Shown: positions 1 to 12,979, counted from the stretch's first letter. The stretch: 47,535 bases of DNA from Theodoxus fluviatilis (GCA_034096865.1 JAWQFJ010029036.1:1-47535), one strand, 5' to 3'. The notes: generated by a model from the letters alone, not told the origin. Program-made: numbers and translations.

Positions 1-1765
<1,765 letters not shown>

Positions 1766-1861
1766 ACTGAAGGACTTTCGTCTTTGAGACAAGACCTCGC
1801 TCAATTGGAAGAATCTGAATAAACTGAAAATACTAATTTCTCACCCTTATTTGATAAGACG

Positions 1862-3687
1862 GAGGCGAGAAAATGGAAGAACATCACTCTAGAGGGCGCT
1901 AAGCAAGAGATTGGATTGGATTGATGGTGTTTTACGGCCTATCAGCCTTTGTAGGCTATGTAAGGCCATTAAGCACGAACATCACTAGAACAGTTTAGAG
2001 CAAACGCAAATCAAGTCACGGTGTCCCTAGTCATTCGCCTCTTACGAATCGCGTAGGGTGACGTGGTGGGTCAATTCTTACCCCAAACCCACAGGGGGAG
2101 TAAGCAAGAGAAGACGGATGGATACATGAGGAAATGGGAGGACATCACTCTAGAGGGCTCTGCACAAGAGAAGACGGATATGAGAGGAAATGCAAGAACA
2201 TCACTCTAGAGAGCTCTGCACAAGAGAAGACGGATATGAGAGGAAATGGGAGAACATCACTCTAGAGAGCTCTGCACAAGAGAAGACGGATATGAGAGAA
2301 AATGGAAGAACATCACTCTAGAGAGCTCTGCACAAGAGAAGACGGATATGAGAGGAAATGGGAGAACATCACTCTAGAGAGCTCTGCACAAGAGAAGACG
2401 GATATGAGAGGAAATGGAAGAACATCACTCTAGAGAGCTCTGCACAAGAGAAGACGGATATGAGAGGAAATGGAAGAACATCACTCTAGAGAGCTCTGCA
2501 CAAGAGAAGACGGATATGAGAGGAAATGCAAGAACATCACTAGAGAGCTCTGCACAAGAGAAGACGGATATGAGAGGAAATGGAAGAACATCACTCTAGA
2601 GAGCTCTGCACAAGAGAAAACGGATATGAGTGGAAATGGGAGAACATCACTCTAGAGAGCTCTGCACAAGAGAAGACGGATATGAGAGGAAATGGAAAAA
2701 CATCACTCTAGAGAGCTCTGCACAAGAGAAGACGGATATGAGAGGAAATGGAAGAACATCACTCTAGAGAGCTCTGCACAAGAGAAGACGGATATGAGAG
2801 GAAATGGAAGAACATCACTCTAGAGAGCTCTGCACAAGAGAAGACGGATATGAGAGGAAATGCAAGAACATCACTCTAGAGAGCTCTGCACAAGAGAAGA
2901 CGGATACGTGAGGAAATGCAAGAACATCACTCTAGAGAGCTCTGCCCAAGAAGACGGATATGAGAGGAAATGGAAGAACATCACTCTAGAGAGCTCTGCA
3001 CAAGAGAAGACTGATACGTGAGGAAAGGGAAGAACATCACTCTAGAGAGCTCTGCACAAGAGAAGACGGATATGAGAGGAAATGGAAGAACATCACTAGA
3101 GAGCTCTGCACAAGAGAAGACGGATACGTGAGGAAATGGAAGAACATCACTCTAGAGAGCTCTGCACAAGAGAAGACGGATATGAGAGGAAATGGAAGAA
3201 CATCACTCTAGAGAGCTCTGCCCAAGAAGACGGATATGAGAGGAAATGCAAGAACATCACTCTAGAGAGCTCTGCACAAGAGAAGACGGATATGAGAGGA
3301 AATGGGAGAACATCACTCTAGAGAGCTCTGCACAAGAGAAGACGGATACGTGAGGAAATGCAAGAACATCACTCTAGAGAGCTCTGCACAAGAGAAGACG
3401 GATATGAGAGGAAATGGGAGAACATCACTCTAGAGAGCTCTGCACAAGAGAAGACGGATATGAGAGGAAATGGGAGAACATCACTCTAGAGAGCTCTGCA
3501 CAAGAGAAGACGGATACGTGAGGAAATGCAAGAACATCACTAGAGAGCTCTTCACAAGAGAAGACGGATATGAGAGGAAATGCAAGAACATCACTCTAGA
3601 GAGCTCTGCACAAGAGAAGACGGATATGAGAGGAAATGCAAGAACATCACTCTAGAGAGCTCTGCACAAGAGAAGACTGATACATGA
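1862..3687 (+). repeat. 56-bp minisatellite, left block
   Basis: About 28 head-to-tail copies of a 56-bp unit built around agacggatatgagaggaaat, acatcactctagagagctct and gcacaagag. Most units differ by one or two bases. Recurrent variants are gatacgtgag in place of gatatgagag, a three-base loss in the gcacaagag block (gcacaag or gcccaag then aagacgg) and loss of tct before agagagctct. The first unit (1862-1910) is separated from the rest by the SINE-like insertion. Short peptides across it, such as 2414-2599, are frame artefacts of the repeat. Confidence 0.95.
1911..2100 (+). mobile_element. SINE-like repeat with 11-bp target duplication
   Basis: A 190-bp insertion lies inside the first unit of the 56-bp minisatellite. 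The string taagcaagaga occurs at 1900-1910 immediately before it and at 2101-2111 immediately after it, which reads as an 11-bp target-site duplication. The body begins with a short TTGGAT repeat, contains a hairpin-forming block (ggcctatcagcct paired with aggctatgtaaggcc) and ends with cccacaggggg. Related copies lie at 14346-14480, 23741-23876, 23877-24073 and 41806-41997. I see no coding capacity or clear Pol III boxes, so SINE is an inference from size, copy number and the duplication. Confidence 0.7.
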
Positions 3688-3854
3688 TGTTATGGTCGGT
3701 GACCATTTAGGATAGGTAGTTGAAGGGATTCATCAGACGGTTCAGGTAATCAGTATTTATTCTCGATTCCGTTATGACGAGTGCCGGGACGTCACTTTCC
3801 CAATGGAGTTGCTTCCCTTGATACACAACGTGATCGGGAGATCAAAACATTACA
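3688..3854 (-). repeat. 3' LTR of the deleted retroelement
   Basis: A 167-bp terminal repeat that starts TGTAATG and ends CATAACA on the minus strand. It matches 5111-5267 with very few differences over the shared part. Confidence 0.88.
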
Positions 3855-3867
3855 TCCCTCTTCTTAT
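3855..3867 (-). other. Polypurine tract of the deleted retroelement
   Basis: On the minus strand this reads as a purine-rich run (aagaagaggga) directly abutting the TG start of the 3' LTR. This is where plus-strand DNA synthesis is primed in LTR retroelements, and it fixes the element's orientation as minus. Confidence 0.7.
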
Positions 3868-4114
3868 GGAAAGAAATAATTATGAGGATCAAATTAAGAG
3901 GGAAGAAACTTCAATGTACAGGGATAAAATTATGGGACACATTAAGCATTAATTTAAAATCCTGTTTGTCTTCCATGGTTGTATCACTGGTGTAACGTGT
4001 GCTGGCTGTTTGCTCATATGTATGTTGATTACAAGTCCACGTCCTGAAATAGCCTATCCGGTTAATGTGTTGTGTCCTGCGTGTCTGATCATATTGATGT
4101 AGATATAGGTGTGT

Positions 4115-5116
4115 CTACAGATCCAGTCTCTTGGGACTCTTCACTGCTCGGCCTGATCTGGTTGTGTAACTTCCAAGTGTTGGTACTGGTCGTGAGGCTG
4201 AGTCTGTATTTTCTTGAAACTCTGTTTCCATTCTGCCTGTGAGGCTTGGTGGGGCTTCTGGAACTGGTGTTGGCGCACGTTGCTGTGATGTTTGTTGTTG
4301 TGGTGTTGATGCTCGTGGCCTGAGGAAACGTCGATTGCGGGTGTAGGTACCACCGTCGTTTGTCTCCACTTGGTATGTTCGTGGGGTGCTCTTCAAGTTG
4401 GTGACAGTAGCAGGTTTCCATGCATCTCCTTTGAAGAGTTGGACATTTACTGTGTCACCAGGTTTCAGTGGTTTCAGAGGGCGAGCGGAGCGGTCGTAGT
4501 ATTTTTTCTGTGTTGCCTGAATCTGCTGTCGTCTCGAGGTTACTTTGTTAGGATTGATGGTGGTAGGTTGTAGAGTTGTTTCGGCAGCTGGCAGGATGGA
4601 GCGGAGCTGGCGGCCCATTAGAAGTTGAGCTGGTGAGGCGAGGTCATCCACAGGAGTACATCGATACTCGAGCAGGGCAAAGAGTGGATTGGCGCCATCA
4701 AGTTTTGCTTTGGAGAGGATGCGCTTAGCTGTTTGGACTGTCTTTTCTGCCAAGCCATTGGACTGCGGGTAACCTGGGCTGGAGGTGATGTGGCTGAAGT
4801 CCCATTTGGTGGTGAAATCTTGAAACTCCTTGGCGGTGAACTGCGGACCGTTGTCGCTTATCACGGTCTCTGGGATGCCATGACGAGCAAAGTGTGCCGA
4901 TAGTTTCCTGATGACTGCATGGGAAGTAGTTGTTGGCAATTCATCAATTTCGAAAAAACGGCTGTAGTAGTCTACGGTGATTAGAAAATTTCTGTTGCTC
5001 CATGTGAATAAATCTGTGCCGATCTTCTGCCATGGACGAGATGGAGGCTTGTGAGGGATCAGTGGTTCCTTTGAGTTGGATTTGCTGAGTTTCGAGCAAA
5101 CGGGGCAGGCGGTGAC
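4115..5116 (-). pseudogene. Retroelement integrase, C-terminal part of a truncated pol
   Basis: One uninterrupted minus-strand frame runs from the LTR junction at 5116 to a stop at 4115. It enters inside the HHCC zinc-binding region (a CPVC pair remains) and continues through the catalytic core: the first Asp in GTDLF, the second Asp in SDNGPQF and the Glu in NGLAEKTVQ. A basic, proline-rich tail follows. The sequence resembles integrases of the Mag/C-clade of Ty3/gypsy elements, although that lineage call is by eye only. The frame has no start codon of its own and lacks all upstream pol domains, so the element cannot be autonomous. The open frame suggests a fairly recent insertion. Confidence 0.85.
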
Positions 5117-5267
5117 TGTTTAGGATAGGTAGTTGAAGGGATTCATCAGACGGTTCAGGTAATCAGTATTTATTCTCGATTCCGTTATGACGAGTGCCGG
5201 GACGTCACTTTCCCAATGGAGTTGCTTCCCTTGATACACAACGTGATCGGGAGATCAAAACATTACA
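5111..5267 (-). repeat. 5' LTR of the deleted retroelement (inner end lost)
   Basis: A 157-bp copy of the 167-bp LTR at 3688-3854. The outermost bases found at 3688-3697 are missing here because the copy is fused to integrase at the hexamer ggtgac. Confidence 0.85.
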
Positions 5268-6592
5268 CATGAGGAAATGGGAGGACATCACTCTAGAGAG
5301 CTCTGCACAAGAGAAGACGGATACGTGAGGAAATGGGAGAACATCACTCTAGAGAGCTCTGCACAAGAGAAGACGGATATGAGAGGAAATGGAAGAACAT
5401 CACTCTAGAGAGCTCTGCACAAGAGAAGACGGATATGAGAGGAAATGGAAGAACATCACTCTAGAGAGCTCTGCACAAGAGAAGACGGATATGAGAGGAA
5501 ATGCAAGAACATCATTCTAGAGAGCTCTGCACAAGAGAAGACGGATACGTGAGGAAATGGAAAAACATCACTCTAGAGATCTCTGCACAAGAGAAGACGG
5601 ATATGAGAGGAAATGGGAGAACATCACTCTAGAGAGCTCTGCACAAGAGAAGATGGATACGTGAGGAAATGGAAAAACATCACTCTAGAGAGCTCTGCAC
5701 AAGAAGACGGATATGAGAGGAAATGGGAGAACATCACTCTAGAGAGCTCTGCACAAGAGAAGATGGATACGTGAGGAAATGGAAAAACATCACTCTAGAG
5801 AGCTCTGCACAAGAAGACGTATATGAGAGGAGATGGAAGAACATCACTCTAGAGAGCTCTGCACAAGAGAAGACGGATACGTGAGGAAATGGAAGAACAT
5901 CACTCTAGAGAGCTCTGCACAAGAAGGCGGATATGAGAGGAAATGCAAGAACATCACTCTAGAGAGCTCTGCACAAGAAGGCGGATATGAGAGGAAATGC
6001 AAGAACATCACTCTAGAGAGCTCTGCACAAGAGAAGACGGATATGAGAGGAAATGCAAGAACATCACTCTAGAGAGCTTTGCACAAGAGAAGACGGATAT
6101 GAGAGGAAATGGAAGAACATCATTCTAGAGAGCTCTGCACAAGAGAAGACGGATATGAGAGGAAATGGGAGAACATCACTCTAGAGAGCTCTGCACAAGA
6201 GAAGACGGATATGAGAGGAAATGCAAGAACATCATTCTAGAGAGCTCTGCCCCTGAGAAGACGGATATGAGAGGAAATGGAAGAACATCACTAGAGAGCT
6301 CTGCACAAGAGAAGACGGATATGAGAGGAAATGTAAGAACATCACTCTAGAGAGCTCTGCACAAGAGAAGACGGATATGAGAGGAAATGCAAGAACATCA
6401 CTCTAGAGGGCTCTGCACAAGAGAAGACGGATATGAGAGGAAATGCAAGAACATCACTCTAGAGAGCTCTGCACAAGAGAAGACGGATATAAGAGGAAAT
6501 GCAAGAACATTACTCTAGAGAGCTCTGCACAAGAGAAGACGGATATGAGAGGAAATGGGAGAACATCACTCTAGAGAGCTCTGTGCCAAACG
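5268..6592 (+). repeat. 56-bp minisatellite, right block
   Basis: About 24 more copies of the same 56-bp unit as 1862-3687, continuing across the LTR-element insertion. The array ends within agagagctctgtgcc. Local variants include gatggatacgtgag and gcacaagaaggcgg, and the latter occurs in two adjacent units near 5920-5990, a sign of local duplication. Confidence 0.95.
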
Positions 6593-8535
6593 GATTTCCG
6601 GGAAGGTGTGTAACCATGGTGGAAGAGAGAAAACGTCGAGAGAAAAATTTTAAAAAGACAATACGGCATTAAATTTCCCTTGTGGAATTACACAAAACGT
6701 GCTTATTAAACCAATCTATTGAAACCAAGTCAAAACTTTACACCAATTATTTCCAGGATTCTCCAAATGAGAGGAAAAGAAGCCAAAATGTAAACATTGC
6801 ACTTGTCCTATTCGTACAAAACCATGCCTTTACTTAACAAAAAGAACTACTTAAGTTGTTTTTTTACACTTGTACAAAGAGTTTAAAGAGTGTTTATGCT
6901 TATTTGTATCATGTATTAGCAATGTATATGCAATGGCAAATGTGGCGGTTGGACATGATTTGTTTCAGAACGACTTATTTTGTTCACTCTTACATTGTAC
7001 TGGGGTCACTGGCCCAAACAGTAATATGTTTTGCTTATTATCATCTAGTCGACTGCAGTTTGGTGTTTTTAGAGTGGGAATAGTTCCAAGCAAGACAATG
7101 GAATGGTTGGTAAAATCGTTTGATGAGCTTTTCGCTGTGTTGAAAAAAACACCCTCATGATAACTTTCAGTTGAAATATTCAAACAAAAGTATGCAACAA
7201 AGCCACATAATTTGACATGGCACAATCCCACCCACCCACCCATCCATTACGCCACGAGTTCTACACCAGGCTGAGAAGACGGTGCAGTACATTACATTTT
7301 AATTGCCATTTTATATGAGAACAGCGCAGTTTCACGCCTATATACCGGCAGGTCCTGTTCCCCTATAAGAGAGAGACATGTGATTTTCATACTTTGACAA
7401 CCTGTTCTTACTGTTTGCTTTCCAGAGAAAATATTGCTTGTGTGTTCCTTTGTATGATAACTTTACTTCCTGTGGGTTTTCGAAAGAATTATTTTTGCGA
7501 CGATCAGCATGTCGGTTTCCACAGCAACCACCTCTGAGCTACTTGGACAGTGCAACCGTTCTATCACATGCCAGTGACACGAGTGAGTTTATGGAAATCA
7601 TTTCTGCAGAGCGACATTAAGAGACCTAAGGGCTGGAAATGCGCGCTAGATCAAATCATCATGGCTTTGCTTCGTTTACGAAGATCTGGAAGGTCATGGT
7701 CCACGTCCTCGTCCTTTGCAAGCCCGCTCTTGACTTAGAAGTCCGATGCGGGATCGACAGGTCCGGTCGCAATTGCCGCAGGGTAAGGTCTGGTCGGTCG
7801 CAGGTGCCTCGTTCTTTCTCCTATTTCGCTTTTCTTTTATGGAGGCCCTACGGGTGTTCTCGAAGGAGGCGACGGCCCTACTTAAGACGAGCCGCCAGGT
7901 GTCACGATCTGCAGCAAGTGATGACCAACGACGATGCTAGATCAAATACAATATACATGAACATATCGATACATATATAGACATACAAGATACATTATCA
8001 TTGTAATATGTTGAACTGTGTTGAATAATCTCACTGTAACTGAGTGAAGAACAAGTGCTTAACAAGATTTCCAAGAACATCTTACCACTGGCTCTTGGTC
8101 ATCTAATTTACTTGCATAAATTAATTATCAATAAATGAATTAACGAATGAGTTAGTGTTGTGTAACAGCCCATCAGTGGGCACAGGTGAACGAATACCAA
8201 CAACTTAAAAAAAAACTAACACATGTTTCATGACCCAACATTGTTTAATCAATAAGAATTCAGCCAAAGAAACAATTCCTCCTTGAAGTTGTATAATGAC
8301 ACGTTAATCTCCAGTGAACAAAACAAATTTGACCATCACAGTTCAACATTTTCCCCCTTTTCATTACCATCACCGAGAGATAAGCACTTCTCAAAAGCTA
8401 GACCCAGGCAATCGTTTACGGCGGCTGTCATCAGATGACCCTATTAGAACAATGGTCATGCAAAGCAGGTGGAGGCGTTTTTATATTACGCCTTTTCATC
8501 CATTCCTGAGTGCTCAAAACTTCACTCTTTGACTT
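6593..8535. other. Intergenic DNA without a recognisable gene
   Basis: AT-rich, largely unique sequence. A plus-strand stretch at about 7438-7980 has three overlapping open frames of 60-113 codons, but none has a recognisable domain and they overlap in different frames, so I do not call a gene. Confidence 0.5.
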
Positions 8536-8539
8536 CCTG

Positions 8540-8975
8540 GTCATGGAGTTACTCTCACTACCACTCCAACATCATCAGACTCTCACTATCACTCCAGCAT
8601 CATCAGCACTCTCACTATCACTCCAGCATCATCAGACTCTCACTATCACTCCAGCATCATCAGACTCTCACTATCACTCCAGCATCATCAGCACTCTCAC
8701 TATCACTCCAGCATCATCAGACTCTCACTATCACTCCAGCATCATCAGACTCTCACTATCACTCCAACATCATCAGACTCACTATCACTCCAGCATCATC
8801 AGACTCTCGATATCATTCCAGCATCATCAGACTCTCACTATCACTCCAGCATCATCATCACTCTCACTATCACTCCAACATCATCAGACTCTCACTATCA
8901 CTCCAGCATCATCAGACTCTCACTATCACTCCAGCATCATCAGACTCTCGCTATCACTCCAGCATCATCAGAACT
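8540..8975 (+). repeat. 28-bp minisatellite
   Basis: About 15 tandem copies of a 28-bp unit made of actctcactatcactccag and catcatcag. Occasional variants are tccaac for tccagc, a missing ctc, and tatcattcc. Long frames across it rich in His, Ser and Leu are artefacts. Confidence 0.95.
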
Positions 8976-9054
8976 CCCTGGAGAGCATATCATCGCCTAG
9001 GCTGCAGATGAGCGTGCGTAAGTTATTTTTGACAATTTTCTTGCGCAGCCCTCA

Positions 9055-9160
9055 CAGATTCCTGTTTCACTCCTGTGTGGAAAGAAGCAATGTCAGTTAA
9101 GCAACTTGCGCTGGGATACAACTCTGGGATTCGCACAGCTTCGACCGCCACTGTCACAAC
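9055..9160 (-). repeat. Fragment of tRNA-derived SINE-like family
   Basis: Matches the central part of the better copy at 16762-17085, including agaagcaatg, gatgcaactctgg (here gatacaactctgg) and cgcacagcttc. Only about 100 bp is alignable by eye. Confidence 0.5.
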
Positions 9161-9582
9161 TCAAACTCGTTCACTGGTTTCTCAACACTGTTATGTAATT
9201 ATTGACTGTGCCTTGATTGCAACTGTTGTGCTTGCAAAGTGTGATGGAACATGAAACCCATGCGTTCATCTAATTAGTTTGTTAGCGGAGCATGGTATGC
9301 TACAATTGTTTTGTTTGTGGATGGATTTTCTTGGGTTTTTCGTGCCAGTTGCACGTGCTGTATTACCACAGTGGTGCGTATTCTCCATGGCACGAGAATT
9401 TTGCATTTTTGTTGGGTGTTTATTTATAGGCAGTACTGTATGTGAAGAAAAATTTTGATAGAGAGTCAGAGTACTCTTGGTAAGCCAGTGCGGCTGTTGG
9501 TTGGATAGAGAAAGAGTTCTGTTACTCTCGTAGGCTGCTGTGTGGCTGTTGGAGAGGATTATCTCCAGGTGGGCTTGTTCCC

Positions 9583-9690
9583 TGGTTCTTTTGGCGACTT
9601 GGTGTTGCCTGTTTTTCTTTTGGCGACTTTGTGTTGCCTGTTTTTCTTTTGGCGACTTGGAGTTGCCTGTGTTTCTTTTGGCGACTGCAT
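9583..9690 (+). repeat. 30-bp tandem repeat, about 3.5 copies
   Basis: The unit, centred on ttttggcgacttggtgttgc, is repeated head to tail with point changes. The overlapping open frames on both strands are repeat artefacts. Confidence 0.85.
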
Positions 9691-9856
9691 CACCTGTTAC
9701 CATTACTCCTAATCTTGAGAGGTAAGGATATCAGTTTTGTTCTCTTAGTCTCGATTTGTTTGCGGCTATATGGTATCTCTCTCATTCTGTTTCGTTGTTC
9801 CTTTTTAAAGGAAGTTATAGTTTGTTTTCTGGTTATATTTCAGATTGGGCGACAGA

Positions 9857-10171
9857 CCATTACGTGAGTCTGCAATTTGATGTAGGCTATAGGCCAGTTT
9901 TGACTTGTGCATTGATGTTGAAATGTTGACGAGTGTTGCATTTCGAGTGTTGATGTGTGCGTTGGCGGAGGAATGTTGGTCATTTGTGGTTGGATGGTGA
10001 AGGGGATGTAGTGACACACCATTACGTGAGTCCGCAATTTGATGCAGGCTATAGGCCATTTTTGACTTGTGCATGATGTTGAAATGTTGATGAGTGTTGC
10101 ATTTTGAGTGTTGATGTGTGCGTTGGCAGAGGAATGTTGGTCATTTGTGGTTGGATGGTGAAGGGGATGTA
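9857..10171 (+). repeat. 162-bp tandem duplication
   Basis: Two adjacent copies begin at ccattacgtgagtc (9857) and ccattacgtgagtc (10019) and run to aaggggatgta. They share nearly every base, differing at a few substitutions and a one-base deletion, so this is a recent local duplication. Confidence 0.9.
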
Positions 10172-10364
10172 ATTTGTGCAGTGGCGGTGGAAGTTTGTTG
10201 TTTGTGCTTTGGCATAGTGGTGTTGATTTGTGCTGGGAATGTAAACTGTCTGATTAAATTCTTTTAAGTTTCATCCTGTGTGTGGTGTCTTTGTTCCCTA
10301 AGAGTAGTGACTGAGGAAGGAATTTTTTAAAAATTAATAAACTGTCTGCTGGTACATTTAGCCA

Positions 10365-10460
10365 CTTTCCACTATACCAGCTTTGACAGCCACACACCCA
10401 CCAGCTGCAAGCGACTGCATGCAGGTGAAGTGTGCTAACCACTCGACAACAGAACACCTC
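10365..10460 (-). repeat. Fragment of tRNA-derived SINE-like family
   Basis: Contains cacacacccaccagctgcaa and gcgactgcatgcaggtga in the same order as the minus-oriented copy at 16762-17085 (the end next to its tRNA-like head). It is truncated by the adjoining C tract. Confidence 0.5.
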
Positions 10461-10465
10461 CTCCC

Positions 10466-10488
10466 CGCCCCCCCCCCCCCCCCCCCCA
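10466..10488 (+). repeat. Poly-C tract
   Basis: About 20 consecutive cytosines interrupted once. It marks the outer edge of the first degenerate CMPK2 exon copy. Confidence 0.9.
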
Positions 10489-10560
10489 TATCATAGAGAA
10501 CCACCGCAGCTTTCTTCAGGACAGAATCCTCTGATCCACTGACGTCAATCTCTATCATGT
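10489..10560 (-). pseudogene. Degenerate copy A of the CMPK2 terminal exon
   Basis: Read on the minus strand it encodes a stretch matching the end of CMPK2 exon 6 (IEID, SGSEDSVL) and is still open, but the exon's splice acceptor and first ~45 bases are replaced by unrelated sequence. It is the most intact of three relic copies downstream of the real exon. Confidence 0.75.
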
Positions 10561-10887
10561 CTCCTTTGCGTCATGACACATATACAATTATCATCAGCTA
10601 TGACAAACGGGTAAATGAAAGACTTGTTCAAGAGAAGCTGCTATCTCTTTGAATAATGTATGGGCACATAGACTAAAACTCCAAATATGACTTCCAAGTA
10701 AGATGTTTGTAAAAGCAAGTGCAAAGCCACGTTAAAGAATTAAAGCACATATCACCAGAAAAAATATAATGGCTTATCACAGTGACATCAATAAACCACT
10801 GAAAAGCATGGCAATTATTTTAAAAATTAGCATAACATACAGCTCATTATCTGCAGAAGCAAAGACTTGACATATTTCTTTCAAGAT

Positions 10888-10965
10888 TACAGGAAACAGC
10901 CACAGCTATCTCTAGCACAGAATCCTCTGATTTTCAGCATCAACTTCGGTAATGTTTCCTTTGAG
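10888..10965 (-). pseudogene. Degenerate copy B of the CMPK2 terminal exon
   Basis: Minus-strand sequence containing gaagttgatgctgaaaatc and cagaggattctgtgctag aligns with the exon 6 coding block but is frameshifted and reaches a stop codon. The flanking bases match copies A and C, including a shared gtcatgac, so copies A-C form one tandem family. Confidence 0.65.
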
Positions 10966-11299
10966 TCATGACATAAATACAATTACCAACAGCAACGATG
11001 AATTGGTAAACAAAAGACTCATTCAAGGAAAGCAGCTACAAATAATGTATGGGCACATAGAATTAAAAATATGACTTTTAATAAAGGTGTCTGTAAAAGC
11101 AAATGCAAAACCACATTAAAGAATTCAAGCATAGATCACAAGAAACTGAATCTCATAATAATAATATTGTCTTATCACAGTAACCTCCATGAAGTAATAA
11201 CCACACCACTGAAAACCACGACTTTGAATGAGATAGCTTGCATAACAAGCAGCCCCACTTCTGCAGAAGCACAGAGGTTTACACTTCAGTGCCAAGATT

Positions 11300-11375
11300 C
11301 TTGATAACCATCACAGTTTTCTCCATGACTAAATCCCCTGATTGTCATTAATCTCTATGGTGTCTCCTGTGTGTC
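11300..11375 (-). pseudogene. Degenerate copy C of the CMPK2 terminal exon
   Basis: Minus-strand sequence containing gagattaatgacaatcagg and gtcatggagaaaac aligns with exon 6 with a small deletion and an in-frame stop. The region 11190-11300 beside it matches the bases flanking the real exon (11590-11690), which shows that the duplicated unit spans exon plus 3' flank. Confidence 0.65.
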
Positions 11376-11629
11376 ATGACACATACAATTCTCATCAGCA
11401 AAAACAAATTGGTAAAATGAATGACTTCTAAGAAAAACTCATCTCTTTGAAATAATGTAAAGAATAACATTCCAAATAAACTTTCAGTTAGGATGCCTAC
11501 AAAAGCAAACCACACTCGCACCTAAGAATGCAACCATAGATCAACAGAAACCAAATCTCATATTTTATGATAGTAACATCCATGAAGTAATGCCTACATC
11601 ACTGAAAAGCATGGCACTGAATTAGAAAG

Positions 11630-11780
11630 CTAGCATAACAGAGACTTCTTCATCTGCAGAGCCCCAATGCCAAGATTCTTGAGAACCTCCTGAGCTTTCT
11701 CCAGGACAGAATCCTCTGATCCATTGGCATCAATCTCAGTGCATGCAGGGTTCTTCACTCGTCTGTAGGCCTCGCACAGT
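11630..11780 (-). CDS. CMPK2: CMPK2 exon 6, C-terminal exon
   Basis: Acceptor tgattgcag, then [18 protein letters not shown] and a helix-like tail ending KKSLLC with stop TAG at 11632-11630. This exon is the source of the tandem relic copies that follow it and is the counterpart of the exon at 42616-42493. Confidence 0.9.
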
Positions 11781-12916
11781 CTGCAATCAGAAAATCCTAA
11801 ATGGACCCCGCCTTCCTCGCACAGTCTGCAATCAGAAAATCCTAAATGGACCCCGCCTTCCTATCAAACAAATCCAAGACGACACATTTAGTCACAAAAT
11901 CGACACAAACACACAGTGGCATGGACGTCAACAACATTTACATGTGGCCACAGCCCCTTGATGTCCTCCTCATCAGCGGAAACCCCTGACTGCTGGAATT
12001 CCGTACGTCTACAATCTCCTTTATTACTTCCACGGAAGAAACAACGCATTCTGTGAACCCGAGTCATTAGTGACTCTGGCGCAGTTCGCAATGAATGCGC
12101 GATGGACTTGACCCTTCGCATTGCAGCATTGTGCCAAAAATAGCTCGTTCTCGATACTATTTTTTCCACTTTTTACAGAAATCATTTAGATGTCAAAACT
12201 TGTTTCCATTTCAACACAAACATTTTATTTTATTGAATAAGCGCTTGTGTATTGCCTCAACAAGCGTACTTTATGAGTTTTGTGTGCGAAATAGTCTTAG
12301 AACTACTACAACGGCGTATGTCAGGGAGCAGAGTACTATCCCACAAGCCTCTCGTGTGACCTCCTTATGAATATTTCCTACGGATTAGTTCCATCACGTG
12401 ATATGAACTGTGCTAGAGACTCTTTCGCCGCCAGGCGAAGTTCTCTAGTGGACTAGAATGGAAGCAACAGTGCCACATGCAGCTTTCCTATGCATCTGTC
12501 AACCACTGCCAGAAATAGGACGAAACAGTTAAACATACATAGACACATAAACATACAATTCCAGCAGCCAGCTACATCTTTCCAACCATACTTATTCTGT
12601 ACAACCACCTGGTAGTGGGCAAATCATGTGTCCTGAACTCAGGATGGTTCTCTCCCTCCTCTTTCCTCCTCCCCTTCTTCTTTGTATTCTTCCTCTTCTT
12701 GTTCTTTTCCTCCAGCACCTCCCCCTTCTTTCCTTTGGACCTCTTTTTCCTTTTTCTTCTTTTTTTCTTTCTTTTCATATCTCTTTCTAAAGTGTACAAC
12801 ATGTGATGACAATGGCAATGACCACAACGACATGATGATGATGATGATGATGATAATGATGATGGTGATGATGGTGATGATGGTGATGATGATGATCCAA
12901 AGAGAAAGAGGGGGGA

Positions 12917-12979
<63 letters not shown>

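Larger units (their letters stand above)
3688..5267 (-). mobile_element. Internally deleted LTR retroelement (Ty3/gypsy type)
   Basis: A 1580-bp insertion in the 56-bp minisatellite, bounded by the direct repeat catga (3683-3687 and 5268-5272), a plausible 5-bp target duplication. It has near-identical terminal repeats at 3688-3854 and 5111-5267, read TG...CA on the minus strand. A purine-rich tract lies on the minus strand immediately upstream of the left (3') LTR. Internally only the downstream half of integrase remains; gag, protease, reverse transcriptase and RNase H are absent. The right LTR is joined directly to integrase at a shared ggtgac. It is therefore a non-autonomous deletion product of a different lineage from the intact element at 26402-32647. 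Confidence 0.9.
10490..11590 (-). repeat. ~400-bp tandem units derived from the 3' end of CMPK2
   Basis: Three imperfect units spaced about 380-410 bp apart, with the functional last exon (11630-11780) as the fourth. Shared landmarks in each unit are catcactgaaaa-like strings, gcataac, tctgcag and the aatcctctgat core of the exon. Confidence 0.75.

Noticed and set aside
2414..6350. Short repetitive peptides across the 56-bp minisatellite
   Set aside because: Frames of about 60-80 codons arise from the 56-bp period (remainder 2 modulo 3) and shift at each length variant. No start context or composition suggests a gene.
8469..9100. Two overlapping His/Ser-rich frames of 180-196 codons
   Set aside because: Products of the 28-bp minisatellite open in two frames at once.
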